Shown: positions 8,997-18,007 of the stretch, piece by piece
Layout of the letters: each line of letters opens with the position of its first letter
How positions within the stretch are numbered: the stretch's first letter is position 1
Assembly: GCF_001905905.1 (NCBI RefSeq)
Contig: NZ_LIVT01000017.1
Coordinates: 1-64,000, forward strand
Source of the DNA: Streptomyces sp. CB02366
Lineage (GTDB): Bacteria; Actinomycetota; Actinomycetes; Streptomycetales; Streptomycetaceae
Length of the DNA stretch: 64,000 nucleotides
Reading direction: 5' to 3'
Translations under genes and position numbers: made by a program
The notes under the pieces: generated by a model
What the model saw: the letters and a program-made list of their open reading frames with translations, nothing else
The model's database searches: none
What the model was told of the DNA's origin: nothing

Positions 8997-10109
8997 ATGG
9001 GTCCCCATCCTGCGGTCGCGGCGATACGCCTGGCGGTCCGCCGCGTACTCCACGACGTCCTCACCGATTTCCACCGGCACGCCGGAGACGACCGGCCCGC
9101 CGGCGCCGCGAAGCGCACCGCGCACGCCGCCCGCTCTCCCCGCGCCGTGGCCGCCCCGGCGGGCGGCGCCCGCGCGGCCCTCCCCGAACGGCCCGGCGCC
9201 CCGCTCGTCCTCGTCGCCTGCTCCGGCGGCGCCGACTCCATGGCGCTCGCCTCCGCCCTCGCCTTCGAGGCACGCAGACTCGGCGTCCGGGCCGGCGGCA
9301 TCACCGTCGACCACAACCTCCAGCAGGGTTCCGCACTCCGCGCCACCGAGGTCGTCACCCGGCTCGCCGCCATGGAACTCGACCCCGTCGAGGCCGTCGC
9401 CGTGCACGTCGGACGCGAGGGCGGCCCCGAGGCCGCCGCCCGCGACGCCCGCTACGCCGCGCTGGACGCCGCCGCCGAACGCCACGGCGCCGCCGCCGTC
9501 CTGCTCGGTCACACCCGCGACGACCAGGCCGAGACCGTCCTGCTCGGCCTCGCCCGCGGCTCCGGCATCCGCTCGCTCTCCGGCATGGCCGACGCCTCCG
9601 GCCCGGCCGGCCGCTACCGCCGCCCCTTCCTCCGGCTCGACCGGCAGACCGTCCGCAAGGCCTGCCTGGTCCAGTCGATCCCCGTCTGGGACGACCCGCA
9701 CAACACCGACCCCGCCTACACCCGCTCCCGGCTGCGCCACGAAGGGCTGCCCGCGCTGGAGAAGGCGCTCGGCAAGGGCGTCGTCGAGGCCCTCGCCCGT
9801 ACCGCCCGGCTCTCCCGCGACGACGCCGACGCCCTGGACGCCTGGGCCACCGAGGCCGAGCTGTCCGTACGCGACGAGACCGGCGGCCTGGAGTGCGCCG
9901 GCCTCTACGCCCTGCCCCCCGCCGTACGCCGCCGGGTGCTGCGCCGCGCCCTGATCGGCGCCGGGTCGCCCGCCGGCTCCCTCTTCGCCCGGCACCTGGA
10001 AGAAGTCGACCGCCTGATCACCGGCTGGCGCGGCCAGCGGGCCATCAATCTGCCCGGCCGCGTCGAGGCGATGCGGCAGGGTGGCAGACTGGTCATTCGG
10101 CAGAGCTGA
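8997..10109 (+). CDS. tilS: tRNA(Ile)-lysidine synthetase
   Basis: 370-residue PP-loop ATPase. It converts C34 of the CAU-anticodon tRNA-Ile to lysidine, so that AUA is read as isoleucine. The PP-loop is ACSGGADSMALAS near the N-terminus, and HTRDDQAETVLLGLARGSG is the conserved TilS block (HTRDDQAETVL). The ATG at 8997 has GAAGGG upstream; longer in-frame sequence is basic and non-conserved. It contains only the short actinobacterial C-terminal part. The gene is essential in most bacteria. It sits 93 bp upstream of hpt. Confidence 0.94.
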   Translation: MGPHPAVAAIRLAVRRVLHDVLTDFHRHAGDDRPAGAAKRTAHAARSPRAVAAPAGGARAALPERPGAPLVLVACSGGADSMALASALAFEARRLGVRAGGITVDHNLQQGSALRATEVVTRLAAMELDPVEAVAVHVGREGGPEAAARDARYAALDAAAERHGAAAVLLGHTRDDQAETVLLGLARGSGIRSLSGMADASGPAGRYRRPFLRLDRQTVRKACLVQSIPVWDDPHNTDPAYTRSRLRHEGLPALEKALGKGVVEALARTARLSRDDADALDAWATEAELSVRDETGGLECAGLYALPPAVRRRVLRRALIGAGSPAGSLFARHLEEVDRLITGWRGQRAINLPGRVEAMRQGGRLVIRQS

Positions 10110-10202
10110 CGCGCGAGCGGCTGAAGTGCAGGCGAACCGCCGCCGGCCCGGGTGCGCCCGGACCGGCGGGCCAGGGCGTCGGCAGCACAGAAAGAGACGT
10201 GG

Positions 10203-10757
10203 GTGAACGAGAAGGACATGGGTACCGACCTCCAGTCGGTGCTCCTCACCAAGGAAGAGATCGACGCGAAGCTTGTCGAGCTGGCCGCGAAGATCGACGC
10301 GGAGTACGCGGGCAAGGACCTGCTCCTCGTCGGCGTCCTCAAGGGCGCGGTGATGGTCATGGCGGACCTGGCGCGCGCCCTGTCGTCCCCCGTCACGATG
10401 GACTGGATGGCCGTCTCCTCGTACGGGGCCGGCACCCAGTCCTCCGGCGTCGTGCGGATCCTCAAGGACCTCGACACCGACATCAAGGGCAAGCACGTCC
10501 TGATCGTCGAGGACATCATCGACTCCGGCCTGACGCTGTCCTGGCTGCTGTCCAACCTGGGCTCCCGGGAGCCGGCCTCGCTGGAGGTCTGCACCCTGCT
10601 GCGCAAGCCGGATGCCGCAAAGGTCGCCATCGACGTGAAATGGATCGGTTTCGACATCCCCAACGAGTTCGTCGTCGGCTACGGGCTGGACTACGCGGAG
10701 AAGTACCGCAACCTGCCCTTCGTCGGCACGCTCGCCCCGCACGTCTACGGCGGCTGA
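10203..10757 (+). CDS. hpt: Hypoxanthine phosphoribosyltransferase
   Basis: 184-residue purine salvage enzyme that joins hypoxanthine or guanine to PRPP, giving IMP or GMP. The PRPP motif VLIVEDIIDSGLTL is intact, as are the LKGAVMVMADL and KWIGFDIPNEFVVGYGLDY (base-binding WIGFDIPN) blocks. The GTG start at 10203 follows an AAAGAGA site; ATG at 10218 would remove five residues. The tilS-hpt-ftsH order is the common bacterial arrangement. Confidence 0.94.
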   Translation: MNEKDMGTDLQSVLLTKEEIDAKLVELAAKIDAEYAGKDLLLVGVLKGAVMVMADLARALSSPVTMDWMAVSSYGAGTQSSGVVRILKDLDTDIKGKHVLIVEDIIDSGLTLSWLLSNLGSREPASLEVCTLLRKPDAAKVAIDVKWIGFDIPNEFVVGYGLDYAEKYRNLPFVGTLAPHVYGG

Positions 10758-10777
10758 CCCCGGCTCGCCTGCCGGGG
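10758..10777 (+). terminator. Short hairpin after hpt
   Basis: 7-bp GC stem (10758-10764 with 10771-10777) starting just after the hpt stop codon; a weak terminator or attenuator ahead of ftsH. Confidence 0.45.
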
Positions 10778-10939
10778 AACCCTCACCGCCCTCGGGCCGT
10801 TGAAGCTCCGAAAGCGGGTTTCTCCGCGGCACCCAGCGGTCGGGGGCGCCCATGCTGAGGTACCGTCCGAAGAACACTCTTTTCAAACAGCAGCATTTAC
10901 CTACGGGCAGGAGGGACGGGGCGTCTTCGCTCCGTATGG

Positions 10940-12991
<2,052 letters not shown>

Positions 12992-13158
12992 TCCCGGACC
13001 GGACACCCCGGTGAGACCCCCGTCACGGGGGCCGGACCGGGCCCGGAATGGATGCCGCGCCCCCCAAGTTCTAGCCTGTGGGGGCGCGGCTTTTCCGTAG
13101 GTCCGCGGTGTCCGGTCGCGAATCCGCGTACGGGACGGCACAGAGGAACGAGGCACAG

Positions 13159-13764
13159 ATGACCGACCCCGTGACGCTGGACGGGCAGGGTCCGATCGGC
13201 GCATTCGACGAGAAGCGGGCCGAGGCGGCCGTACGCGAGCTGCTGATCGCCGTCGGCGAGAACCCGGACCGCGAGGGCCTGCGGGAGACCCCGGCCCGGG
13301 TGGCGCGGGCGTACCAGGAGATCCTGGCCGGCCTGCGGCAGGAGCCCGAGGACGTGCTCACCACGACCTTCGACCTCGGACACGACGAGATGGTCCTGGT
13401 GAAGGACATCGAGATCATGTCGCTCTGCGAACACCACCTGCTGCCCTTCCACGGGGTCGCGCACGTCGGCTACATCCCGGCCGAGACGGGCAAGATCACC
13501 GGTCTGTCGAAGCTGGCGCGCCTGGTGGACGTCTTCGCCCGCAGGCCCCAGGTGCAGGAACGACTCACCACGCAGGTGGCGGACTCGCTCATGCGGATCC
13601 TGGAGGCGCGGGGCGCGATCGTGGTGATCGAGGCCGAGCACATGTGCATGTCGGTGCGGGGCATCCGCAAGCCCGGGGCGAAGACCACCACGTCGGCCGT
13701 ACGCGGCCAACTGCGCGACGCCTCGACCCGCGCCGAGGCGATGAGCCTGATACTCGCTCGATAG
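13159..13764 (+). CDS. folE: GTP cyclohydrolase I
   Basis: 201-residue first enzyme of folate biosynthesis, converting GTP to dihydroneopterin triphosphate. The zinc and catalytic segment CEHHLLPFHG is intact, with the second cysteine in EHMCMSVRG. The start is ATG 13159 with ACGAGG upstream. It has its own space after ftsH and probably its own promoter (TAGCCT near 13073). The other folate genes are on the opposite strand, beyond the inserted intein-like gene. Confidence 0.96.
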   Translation: MTDPVTLDGQGPIGAFDEKRAEAAVRELLIAVGENPDREGLRETPARVARAYQEILAGLRQEPEDVLTTTFDLGHDEMVLVKDIEIMSLCEHHLLPFHGVAHVGYIPAETGKITGLSKLARLVDVFARRPQVQERLTTQVADSLMRILEARGAIVVIEAEHMCMSVRGIRKPGAKTTTSAVRGQLRDASTRAEAMSLILAR

Positions 13765-13788
13765 CCCGCTTCGTCGGCGGCACCCGAT

Positions 13789-13831
13789 ACGCTCCTCGGC
13801 CTGTGAGGGAGAGCAGGCCGAGGAGCGTCAC
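13789..13831 (+). promoter_or_regulatory. Perfect hairpin that buries the ribosome site of the intein-like gene
   Basis: Perfect 15-bp inverted repeat: 13789-13803 pairs with 13814-13828 around a 10-nt loop (13804-13813). The right arm contains GAGGAG (13820-13825), the Shine-Dalgarno of the ATG at 13832. The hairpin can therefore end folE transcription, block translation of the next gene in read-through RNA, or both. Confidence 0.75.
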
Positions 13832-14821
13832 ATGAGTGAGGGTTTACCGAGCAGGCAGACCGTGAACGCGGTGGGGGGACGCCTACGGGCGCGGGATATA
13901 GCCGTCGGCACCGAGCTGTGGACGCTGGACGGGGGCCGTGCGGTTCGGACGGCGGTCACAGAAGTGAGGGCCGTCAAGGCGAGAACGGCCGTGCAGGTCG
14001 TCACGGACCACGCGGCCTTCATGGTCGCCGGGGATCTCCTGATGGCCACGCCGGACGGCTGGGTCCGGGCGGAGGACTCGGCGGGCAGGTCCATCGTATG
14101 GACTCAGGCGCGCAAGCTCTGCCGTGAACGGCCCGCGTTCCGCGTGGGATACGCCTTCGGCTATTTCGTGGGGGCCACCTGCGCGGACGGCACCGTGGGC
14201 AAGAACTACGTCTCGCTCGTGGTGAACGACGAAGCGTTCGCCGTCCGGTACGCGCGAAGCCTCACCGAAGCGACAGGGCTGCCCGCACGTCCCCAGCCGG
14301 TGATACGCCCTTCCGGATACCTGGGGCGAGACATCCCGGGCTTCCGGGTCCGGGTGGTGTCCTCGTACCTCGCCGACGCGCTGCGCCAGTACGCAGGCGG
14401 CGACGCGCACCACATGAGGCAAGCGTTTCCCCGGGTCGTGTTGCGGGACCGCGAGGTCTTCGACGGCTTCCTCGACGGGTACGCGGACGGTGACGGGTGC
14501 CGGGCCAAGCACTGGGCCGGCCGGATTCTGGTCAGTGCCAATGTGCCCTTCCTCGTCGACCTGGCCGAGATCATCGGCGCTCGGTTCACACCCCGGAGGG
14601 AGGGGCTGGCGTCGCATCTGACCGTGGTGGACCGTTGGGCGGACCGCGGCACTTTCCGCCCGGAACACCACGACGCCGATCCGGTGGAATCGAGTTGGGT
14701 GACGGTCCAGTCCGTACGGCCCCGGATCGCACTCGGTAAGCCGTTCACCCTGTACGGGTACCGGCTTCGGCCGTATCCCACGTTTCTGGTGAACGGCCAC
14801 CTGGTGGGCGTGGCGGCATGA
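13832..14821 (+). CDS. Free-standing intein-like (Hint) LAGLIDADG endonuclease
   Basis: 329 residues arranged like an intein with no host protein. Residues 15-85 resemble the Hint N-terminal fold: block A-like VGTELWTLDGG, then block B-like VVTDH near 56-60 and TPDGWVRAED at 73-82. Two LAGLIDADG helices follow: GYFVGATCADG (110-120) and GFLDGYADGDG (212-222), each with its acidic residue. The end, YPTFLVNGHL, resembles block F. The catalytic Cys/Ser1 and terminal His-Asn are missing, so splicing is not expected. More A/T-ending codons occur than in neighbouring genes (ATA, AGA, GAT, GTT). The start is fixed by GAGGAG. DNA target unknown. Confidence 0.82.
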   Translation: MSEGLPSRQTVNAVGGRLRARDIAVGTELWTLDGGRAVRTAVTEVRAVKARTAVQVVTDHAAFMVAGDLLMATPDGWVRAEDSAGRSIVWTQARKLCRERPAFRVGYAFGYFVGATCADGTVGKNYVSLVVNDEAFAVRYARSLTEATGLPARPQPVIRPSGYLGRDIPGFRVRVVSSYLADALRQYAGGDAHHMRQAFPRVVLRDREVFDGFLDGYADGDGCRAKHWAGRILVSANVPFLVDLAEIIGARFTPRREGLASHLTVVDRWADRGTFRPEHHDADPVESSWVTVQSVRPRIALGKPFTLYGYRLRPYPTFLVNGHLVGVAA

Positions 14822-14822
14822 G

Positions 14823-14867
14823 GCGGGCCCGGCCCCGACCGCACTGTGCGGTCGGGGCCGGGCCCGC
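14823..14867. terminator. Bidirectional 21-bp hairpin terminator
   Basis: Perfect 21-bp inverted repeat (14823-14843 with 14847-14867) with a 3-nt loop, between the converging intein-like and DUF3180 genes. Confidence 0.88.
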
Positions 14868-14873
14868 AGTGTG

Positions 14874-15362
14874 TCAGGCCGCCGCCGTGCCCGTGCCGTC
14901 GTGGTCGCCGCCGTCCTCCGGGAGGCGGCAGACGCGTTCCAGGAAGAGGGCGGCGGCGATGACGCCGATGCCGGCGACCACCGCCGCGCCCGCGTAGATG
15001 GCCTGGTCGCGGCGGGGCGGGATGTCGAGGAAGGCGAGCAGGAAGACGCCCGTGCCGCCGTACATTCCGGCGACCAGGGCGGCGACCAGGGCGCTCGCCT
15101 GGCCGAAGACGACCGCGCGGGCCGCGAACAGCGGCTCGACGCCCTTGGCGCCGGGGCGGCGCTCGCGCTGGGCGCGGAGGCGGGCGCGGGTGGAGAGCGC
15201 GGTCGCGAGGAGGATCACCGCGATCACCGCGAGCACGATCGACGCGGCCAGCGGGACGCTCGGCAGCGTGCCGAAGGAGTCCCAGAGGCGGGCCCCGCCC
15301 CAGGAGAGGACGCCGGCGGCGGCGAAGAGGCCCGCCAGTACCCCGAGCCGTAGTTGCTTCAC
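14874..15362 (-). CDS. DUF3180 family membrane protein
   Basis: 162-residue protein with four predicted membrane segments: two N-terminal (LRLGVLAGLFAAAGVL; SIVLAVIAVILLATAL) and two in the second half, joined by a basic cytosolic loop (RARLRAQRERRPGAKG). The family is confined to actinobacteria and is regularly the last gene of the folate cluster. Function unknown. It is the distal gene of the reverse folB-folK group, 75 bp after folK. Confidence 0.85.
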   Translation of the reverse strand: MKQLRLGVLAGLFAAAGVLSWGGARLWDSFGTLPSVPLAASIVLAVIAVILLATALSTRARLRAQRERRPGAKGVEPLFAARAVVFGQASALVAALVAGMYGGTGVFLLAFLDIPPRRDQAIYAGAAVVAGIGVIAAALFLERVCRLPEDGGDHDGTGTAAA

Positions 15363-15436
15363 CGCGTGAGCCGCCCTTCGCGCCGCCTGTGCCCGGTCCG
15401 GCCGTGTGCCGGACCGCCGTCCGTCGAGCCTAACGA

Positions 15437-16048
15437 TTACTCCGGCAGGCGCAGTTCCAGGTCGTCCCGGGGCAGGACGCCGTCGCGGCCGACCGCGGCC
15501 AGCAGGTCGGCCACCGGACCGGAGCCGGGCAGCTGCGCCTCGGGGTCCACGTCGTGCCAGGGGGCGAGGACGAAGGCCCGCTCGTGGGCGCGCGGGTGGG
15601 GGAGGGTGAGCACCGGGTCGTCGGAGAGGACGTCGGCGTACGCCACGATGTCCACGTCGATGGTGCGCGGGCCCCAGCGCTCCTCGCGGACCCGGTCGAA
15701 CGCCTCCTCCACGGCCTGGCCGCGCTCCAGCAGGGAGGCCGGGGGCAGCGTCGTCTTCACGAGGATGACGGCGTTGAAGTACGCGGGCTGGGAGCCGGCG
15801 TCCACGCCCCAGGGCTCCGTCTCGTACACCGGGGAGACGGCCTTGACCTTCAGGCCCGGCGTGTCCTCCAGGGCGTCGACGGCCCCCTGGAGGGTCTCCA
15901 GCCGGTTGCCCAGGTTGGAGCCGAGGGCGATCACGGCCGTCTTGGGGTTGGAGAGGGTGGTGTCGGCGGCGTCGACCTGCCGGACGACGGCGGTGGGAAC
16001 CGGCTGTACGGTCGGGTCGCTCTGTCCCTCGGTCGAGAACGCGGTCAT
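15437..16048 (-). CDS. folK: 2-amino-4-hydroxy-6-hydroxymethyldihydropteridine pyrophosphokinase
   Basis: 203-residue HPPK that transfers pyrophosphate from ATP to the pterin alcohol. Family motifs: ALGSNLGNR, YETEPWG, RWGPRTIDVDIVAY and LPHPRAHERAFVLAP (PHPRAHERAFVL). About 35 residues precede the conserved domain. The ATG overlaps the folB stop codon as ATGA, indicating translational coupling. Confidence 0.95.
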   Translation of the reverse strand: MTAFSTEGQSDPTVQPVPTAVVRQVDAADTTLSNPKTAVIALGSNLGNRLETLQGAVDALEDTPGLKVKAVSPVYETEPWGVDAGSQPAYFNAVILVKTTLPPASLLERGQAVEEAFDRVREERWGPRTIDVDIVAYADVLSDDPVLTLPHPRAHERAFVLAPWHDVDPEAQLPGSGPVADLLAAVGRDGVLPRDDLELRLPE

Positions 16049-16404
16049 GATCGGCTCCGGGTGATGGTGACGGTGACGTCGTCGAAGGGGACGGTGATCG
16101 GTGCGTCCGGCTTGTGCACCACGACCTCGACCTCCTCGACGCCGTCGTGCTTCAGGCACTGCTGGGCGATGCGCTCGGCGAGCGTCTCGATCAGGTCCAC
16201 CGGCTCGCCGGACACCACGGCGACGACCTCCTCGGCCACCACGCCGTAGTGCACGGTGCGGGTCAGATCGTCGGTGGCCGCCGCGGGGCGGGTGTCGAGG
16301 CCGAGCACCAGGTCGACGATGAAGGTCTGGCCCTCCTCCCGCTCCCGGGGGAAGACGCCGTGGTGCCCGCGGGCCTTGAGGCCGCGCAGCGCGACACGAT
16401 CCAC
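16045..16404 (-). CDS. folB: Dihydroneopterin aldolase
   Basis: 119-residue enzyme that cleaves dihydroneopterin to the 6-hydroxymethyl pterin and glycolaldehyde. Motifs ARGHHGVFPREREEGQ and the catalytic-lysine region VVVHKPDAP are present, and the size is normal. GTG 16404 is chosen because CAGGAGTG precedes it at correct spacing. It is coupled to folK by a 4-nt overlap. A 235-bp gap separates it from the upstream NTF2-like gene and could hold a promoter; a small hairpin (16583-16602) lies in that gap. Confidence 0.94.
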   Translation of the reverse strand: MDRVALRGLKARGHHGVFPREREEGQTFIVDLVLGLDTRPAAATDDLTRTVHYGVVAEEVVAVVSGEPVDLIETLAERIAQQCLKHDGVEEVEVVVHKPDAPITVPFDDVTVTITRSRS

Positions 16405-16639
16405 GCGAATCACTCCTGCTGTCGTTGGTCCAGAGGCGCCCCGGCCGCGTGCGGGCGGCGAGGCGCCGTCGTGCGAATCTACTGCGAGCACCGGGGGTGC
16501 TCGTCCGTGGGGGCCGCGCGCCGCGCCTCGTGGGGCTGGAAGCCGCCCCTACCCGGCGGCCCGGGTTTCCATCCCTACCGGTCCCGTACCCACTCGTACG
16601 GGTGTTTCCTCCTCGGGGGACCTTTGGCTGTGCTTTCGC

Positions 16640-17110
16640 TCAGGAGGAGGTCTCCCCGTCGTCCTCGTCGGAGTCGGCCAGGACGGGCGATCCGTGGTGG
16701 GACCAGAGCTTCCAGCCGTCCGCCGTGTGCCGGAACACGTTGGTGGCGACGACGAGCCGCCCCACCAGCGGGCCCAGCGCGTCGCCCTCCTCGGCCGGGC
16801 CGCCGCTGAGGATGTTCTCGGTGCAGGTGACCAGGGCGGTGGCGCCGGTCATCGCGACGTTGACGTCGGTGAGGAAGAACTGGATGTAGTCGGTGTTCGC
16901 CATGATCAGGGCGTAGCTGCGCAGGACGTCGCGGCGGCCCGTGAGCACCGGCCACCCGGGGTGGACGCAGGAGACGGTCAGGTCCTCGCCCGGCAGCCAG
17001 CAGTCGGAGAGGGCGTCGAGGTCGCCGCGTTCCAGCGCCTCGTAGAAGGCGGCGTTGGCCGCCTCGACCTCCGCGATGTCGGCGGCCGCCCGCGCGTGCT
17101 CCTCGTTCAC
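16640..17110 (-). CDS. NTF2/SnoaL-like protein
   Basis: 156-residue cone-shaped alpha+beta barrel protein of the NTF2 superfamily: an N-terminal helix pair (AANAAFYEALERGDLDAL), the strand segment TVSCVHPGWPVLTGR, and the end DGWKLWSHHGSPV. Such proteins bind or isomerise small ligands; no catalytic residues can be assigned. The GTG start overlaps the folP stop by four bases, so it is co-translated with folP. This gene is regularly embedded in the Streptomyces folate cluster, which suggests a pterin-related role (inference). Confidence 0.85.
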   Translation of the reverse strand: MNEEHARAAADIAEVEAANAAFYEALERGDLDALSDCWLPGEDLTVSCVHPGWPVLTGRRDVLRSYALIMANTDYIQFFLTDVNVAMTGATALVTCTENILSGGPAEEGDALGPLVGRLVVATNVFRHTADGWKLWSHHGSPVLADSDEDDGETSS

Positions 17111-17967
17111 GCGGCTCCCTCGACCGCGCGGGCCACGCGGACCGCGTCGGCGGTGGCCCGCACCTCGTGGACCCGGACCGCCCAGGCGCCGGCCGCCGCG
17201 GAGAGCGCGGAGACGGCCGCCGTCGCCGCGTCGCGTTCGCGGGCGGGCGGCGGGGCCGCGCCGGGGCCCGCCAGGACGTGTCCGAGGAACCGTTTGCGGG
17301 AGGCGGCCACCAGCAGCGGGCGGCCCAGCGTGTGCAGCCCGTCCAGGCGGGCGACCAGCGCCAGGTCGTGGGCGGCGTCCTTCGCGAAGCCGAGGCCGGG
17401 ATCGATCACGACGCGGTCCGGGGCGATCCCGCCCGCGACCACCGCGTCCATCCGCTGCCGCAGCTCGTCGAGGACCTCGGCGACGACGTCCCCGTAGACC
17501 GCGCGGCTGTTCATCGACTCGCTGAAGCCGCGCCAGTGCATCACGACGAACGGGACGTCGGCGTCGGCGACCGCCGGGACCATGTCCGGGTCGGCGAGGC
17601 CGCCGCTGACGTCGTTGACCAGGGCGGCCCCGGCGGCGACGGCCTGTTCCGCGACGCGGGCGCGCATGGTGTCCACGGAGACGGTGACGCCTTCGGAGGC
17701 CAGGCCCCGCACGACCGGGACGACCCGGCGCAGCTCCTCGGCCTCGTCGACCCGGCTGGCGCCCGGCCGGGTGGACTCGCCGCCCACGTCGACCAGGTCC
17801 GCGCCCTCGGAGACCAGGTGCAGGCCGCGTTTGACGGCGGTCGTGGTGTCGAACCAGCGGCCGCCGTCGGAGAAGGAGTCGGGGGTGACGTTGACGACCC
17901 CCATGACCGCACAGCGGTCCCACTCCGGCAGTCCTCGGACCGTGCCCCGCGTGCGTGACGTACTCAT
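17107..17967 (-). CDS. folP: Dihydropteroate synthase
   Basis: 286-residue TIM-barrel enzyme that joins the pterin pyrophosphate to p-aminobenzoate; it is the sulfonamide target. Motifs: MGVVNVTPDSFSDGG, GGESTRPGA, DVSGG, MHWRG and the C-terminal RVHEV. The phosphate-binding SRKRF loop is intact. It is the first gene of the reverse folate group, with a leaderless-type promoter (TAGTCT, six bases upstream of ATG). Confidence 0.95.
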   Translation of the reverse strand: MSTSRTRGTVRGLPEWDRCAVMGVVNVTPDSFSDGGRWFDTTTAVKRGLHLVSEGADLVDVGGESTRPGASRVDEAEELRRVVPVVRGLASEGVTVSVDTMRARVAEQAVAAGAALVNDVSGGLADPDMVPAVADADVPFVVMHWRGFSESMNSRAVYGDVVAEVLDELRQRMDAVVAGGIAPDRVVIDPGLGFAKDAAHDLALVARLDGLHTLGRPLLVAASRKRFLGHVLAGPGAAPPPARERDAATAAVSALSAAAGAWAVRVHEVRATADAVRVARAVEGAA

Positions 17968-17979
17968 ACGACCAGACTA
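17968..17979 (-). promoter_or_regulatory. Leaderless-type promoter of folP
   Basis: TAGTCT read on the reverse strand (17979-17974), then six bases to the folP ATG at 17967. Confidence 0.5.
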
Positions 17980-18007
17980 GAACCTGCCGCACCCGGCGGC
18001 TGCGCCG

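Noticed and set aside
12992..13080. Strong terminator after ftsH
   Set aside because: Only a 5-7 bp C/G stem around CCCCCGTCACGGGGG was found; too small to call with confidence.
14823..14867. Terminal inverted repeat of an insertion sequence around the intein-like gene
   Set aside because: The hairpins on the two sides differ in sequence, and no transposase is encoded.
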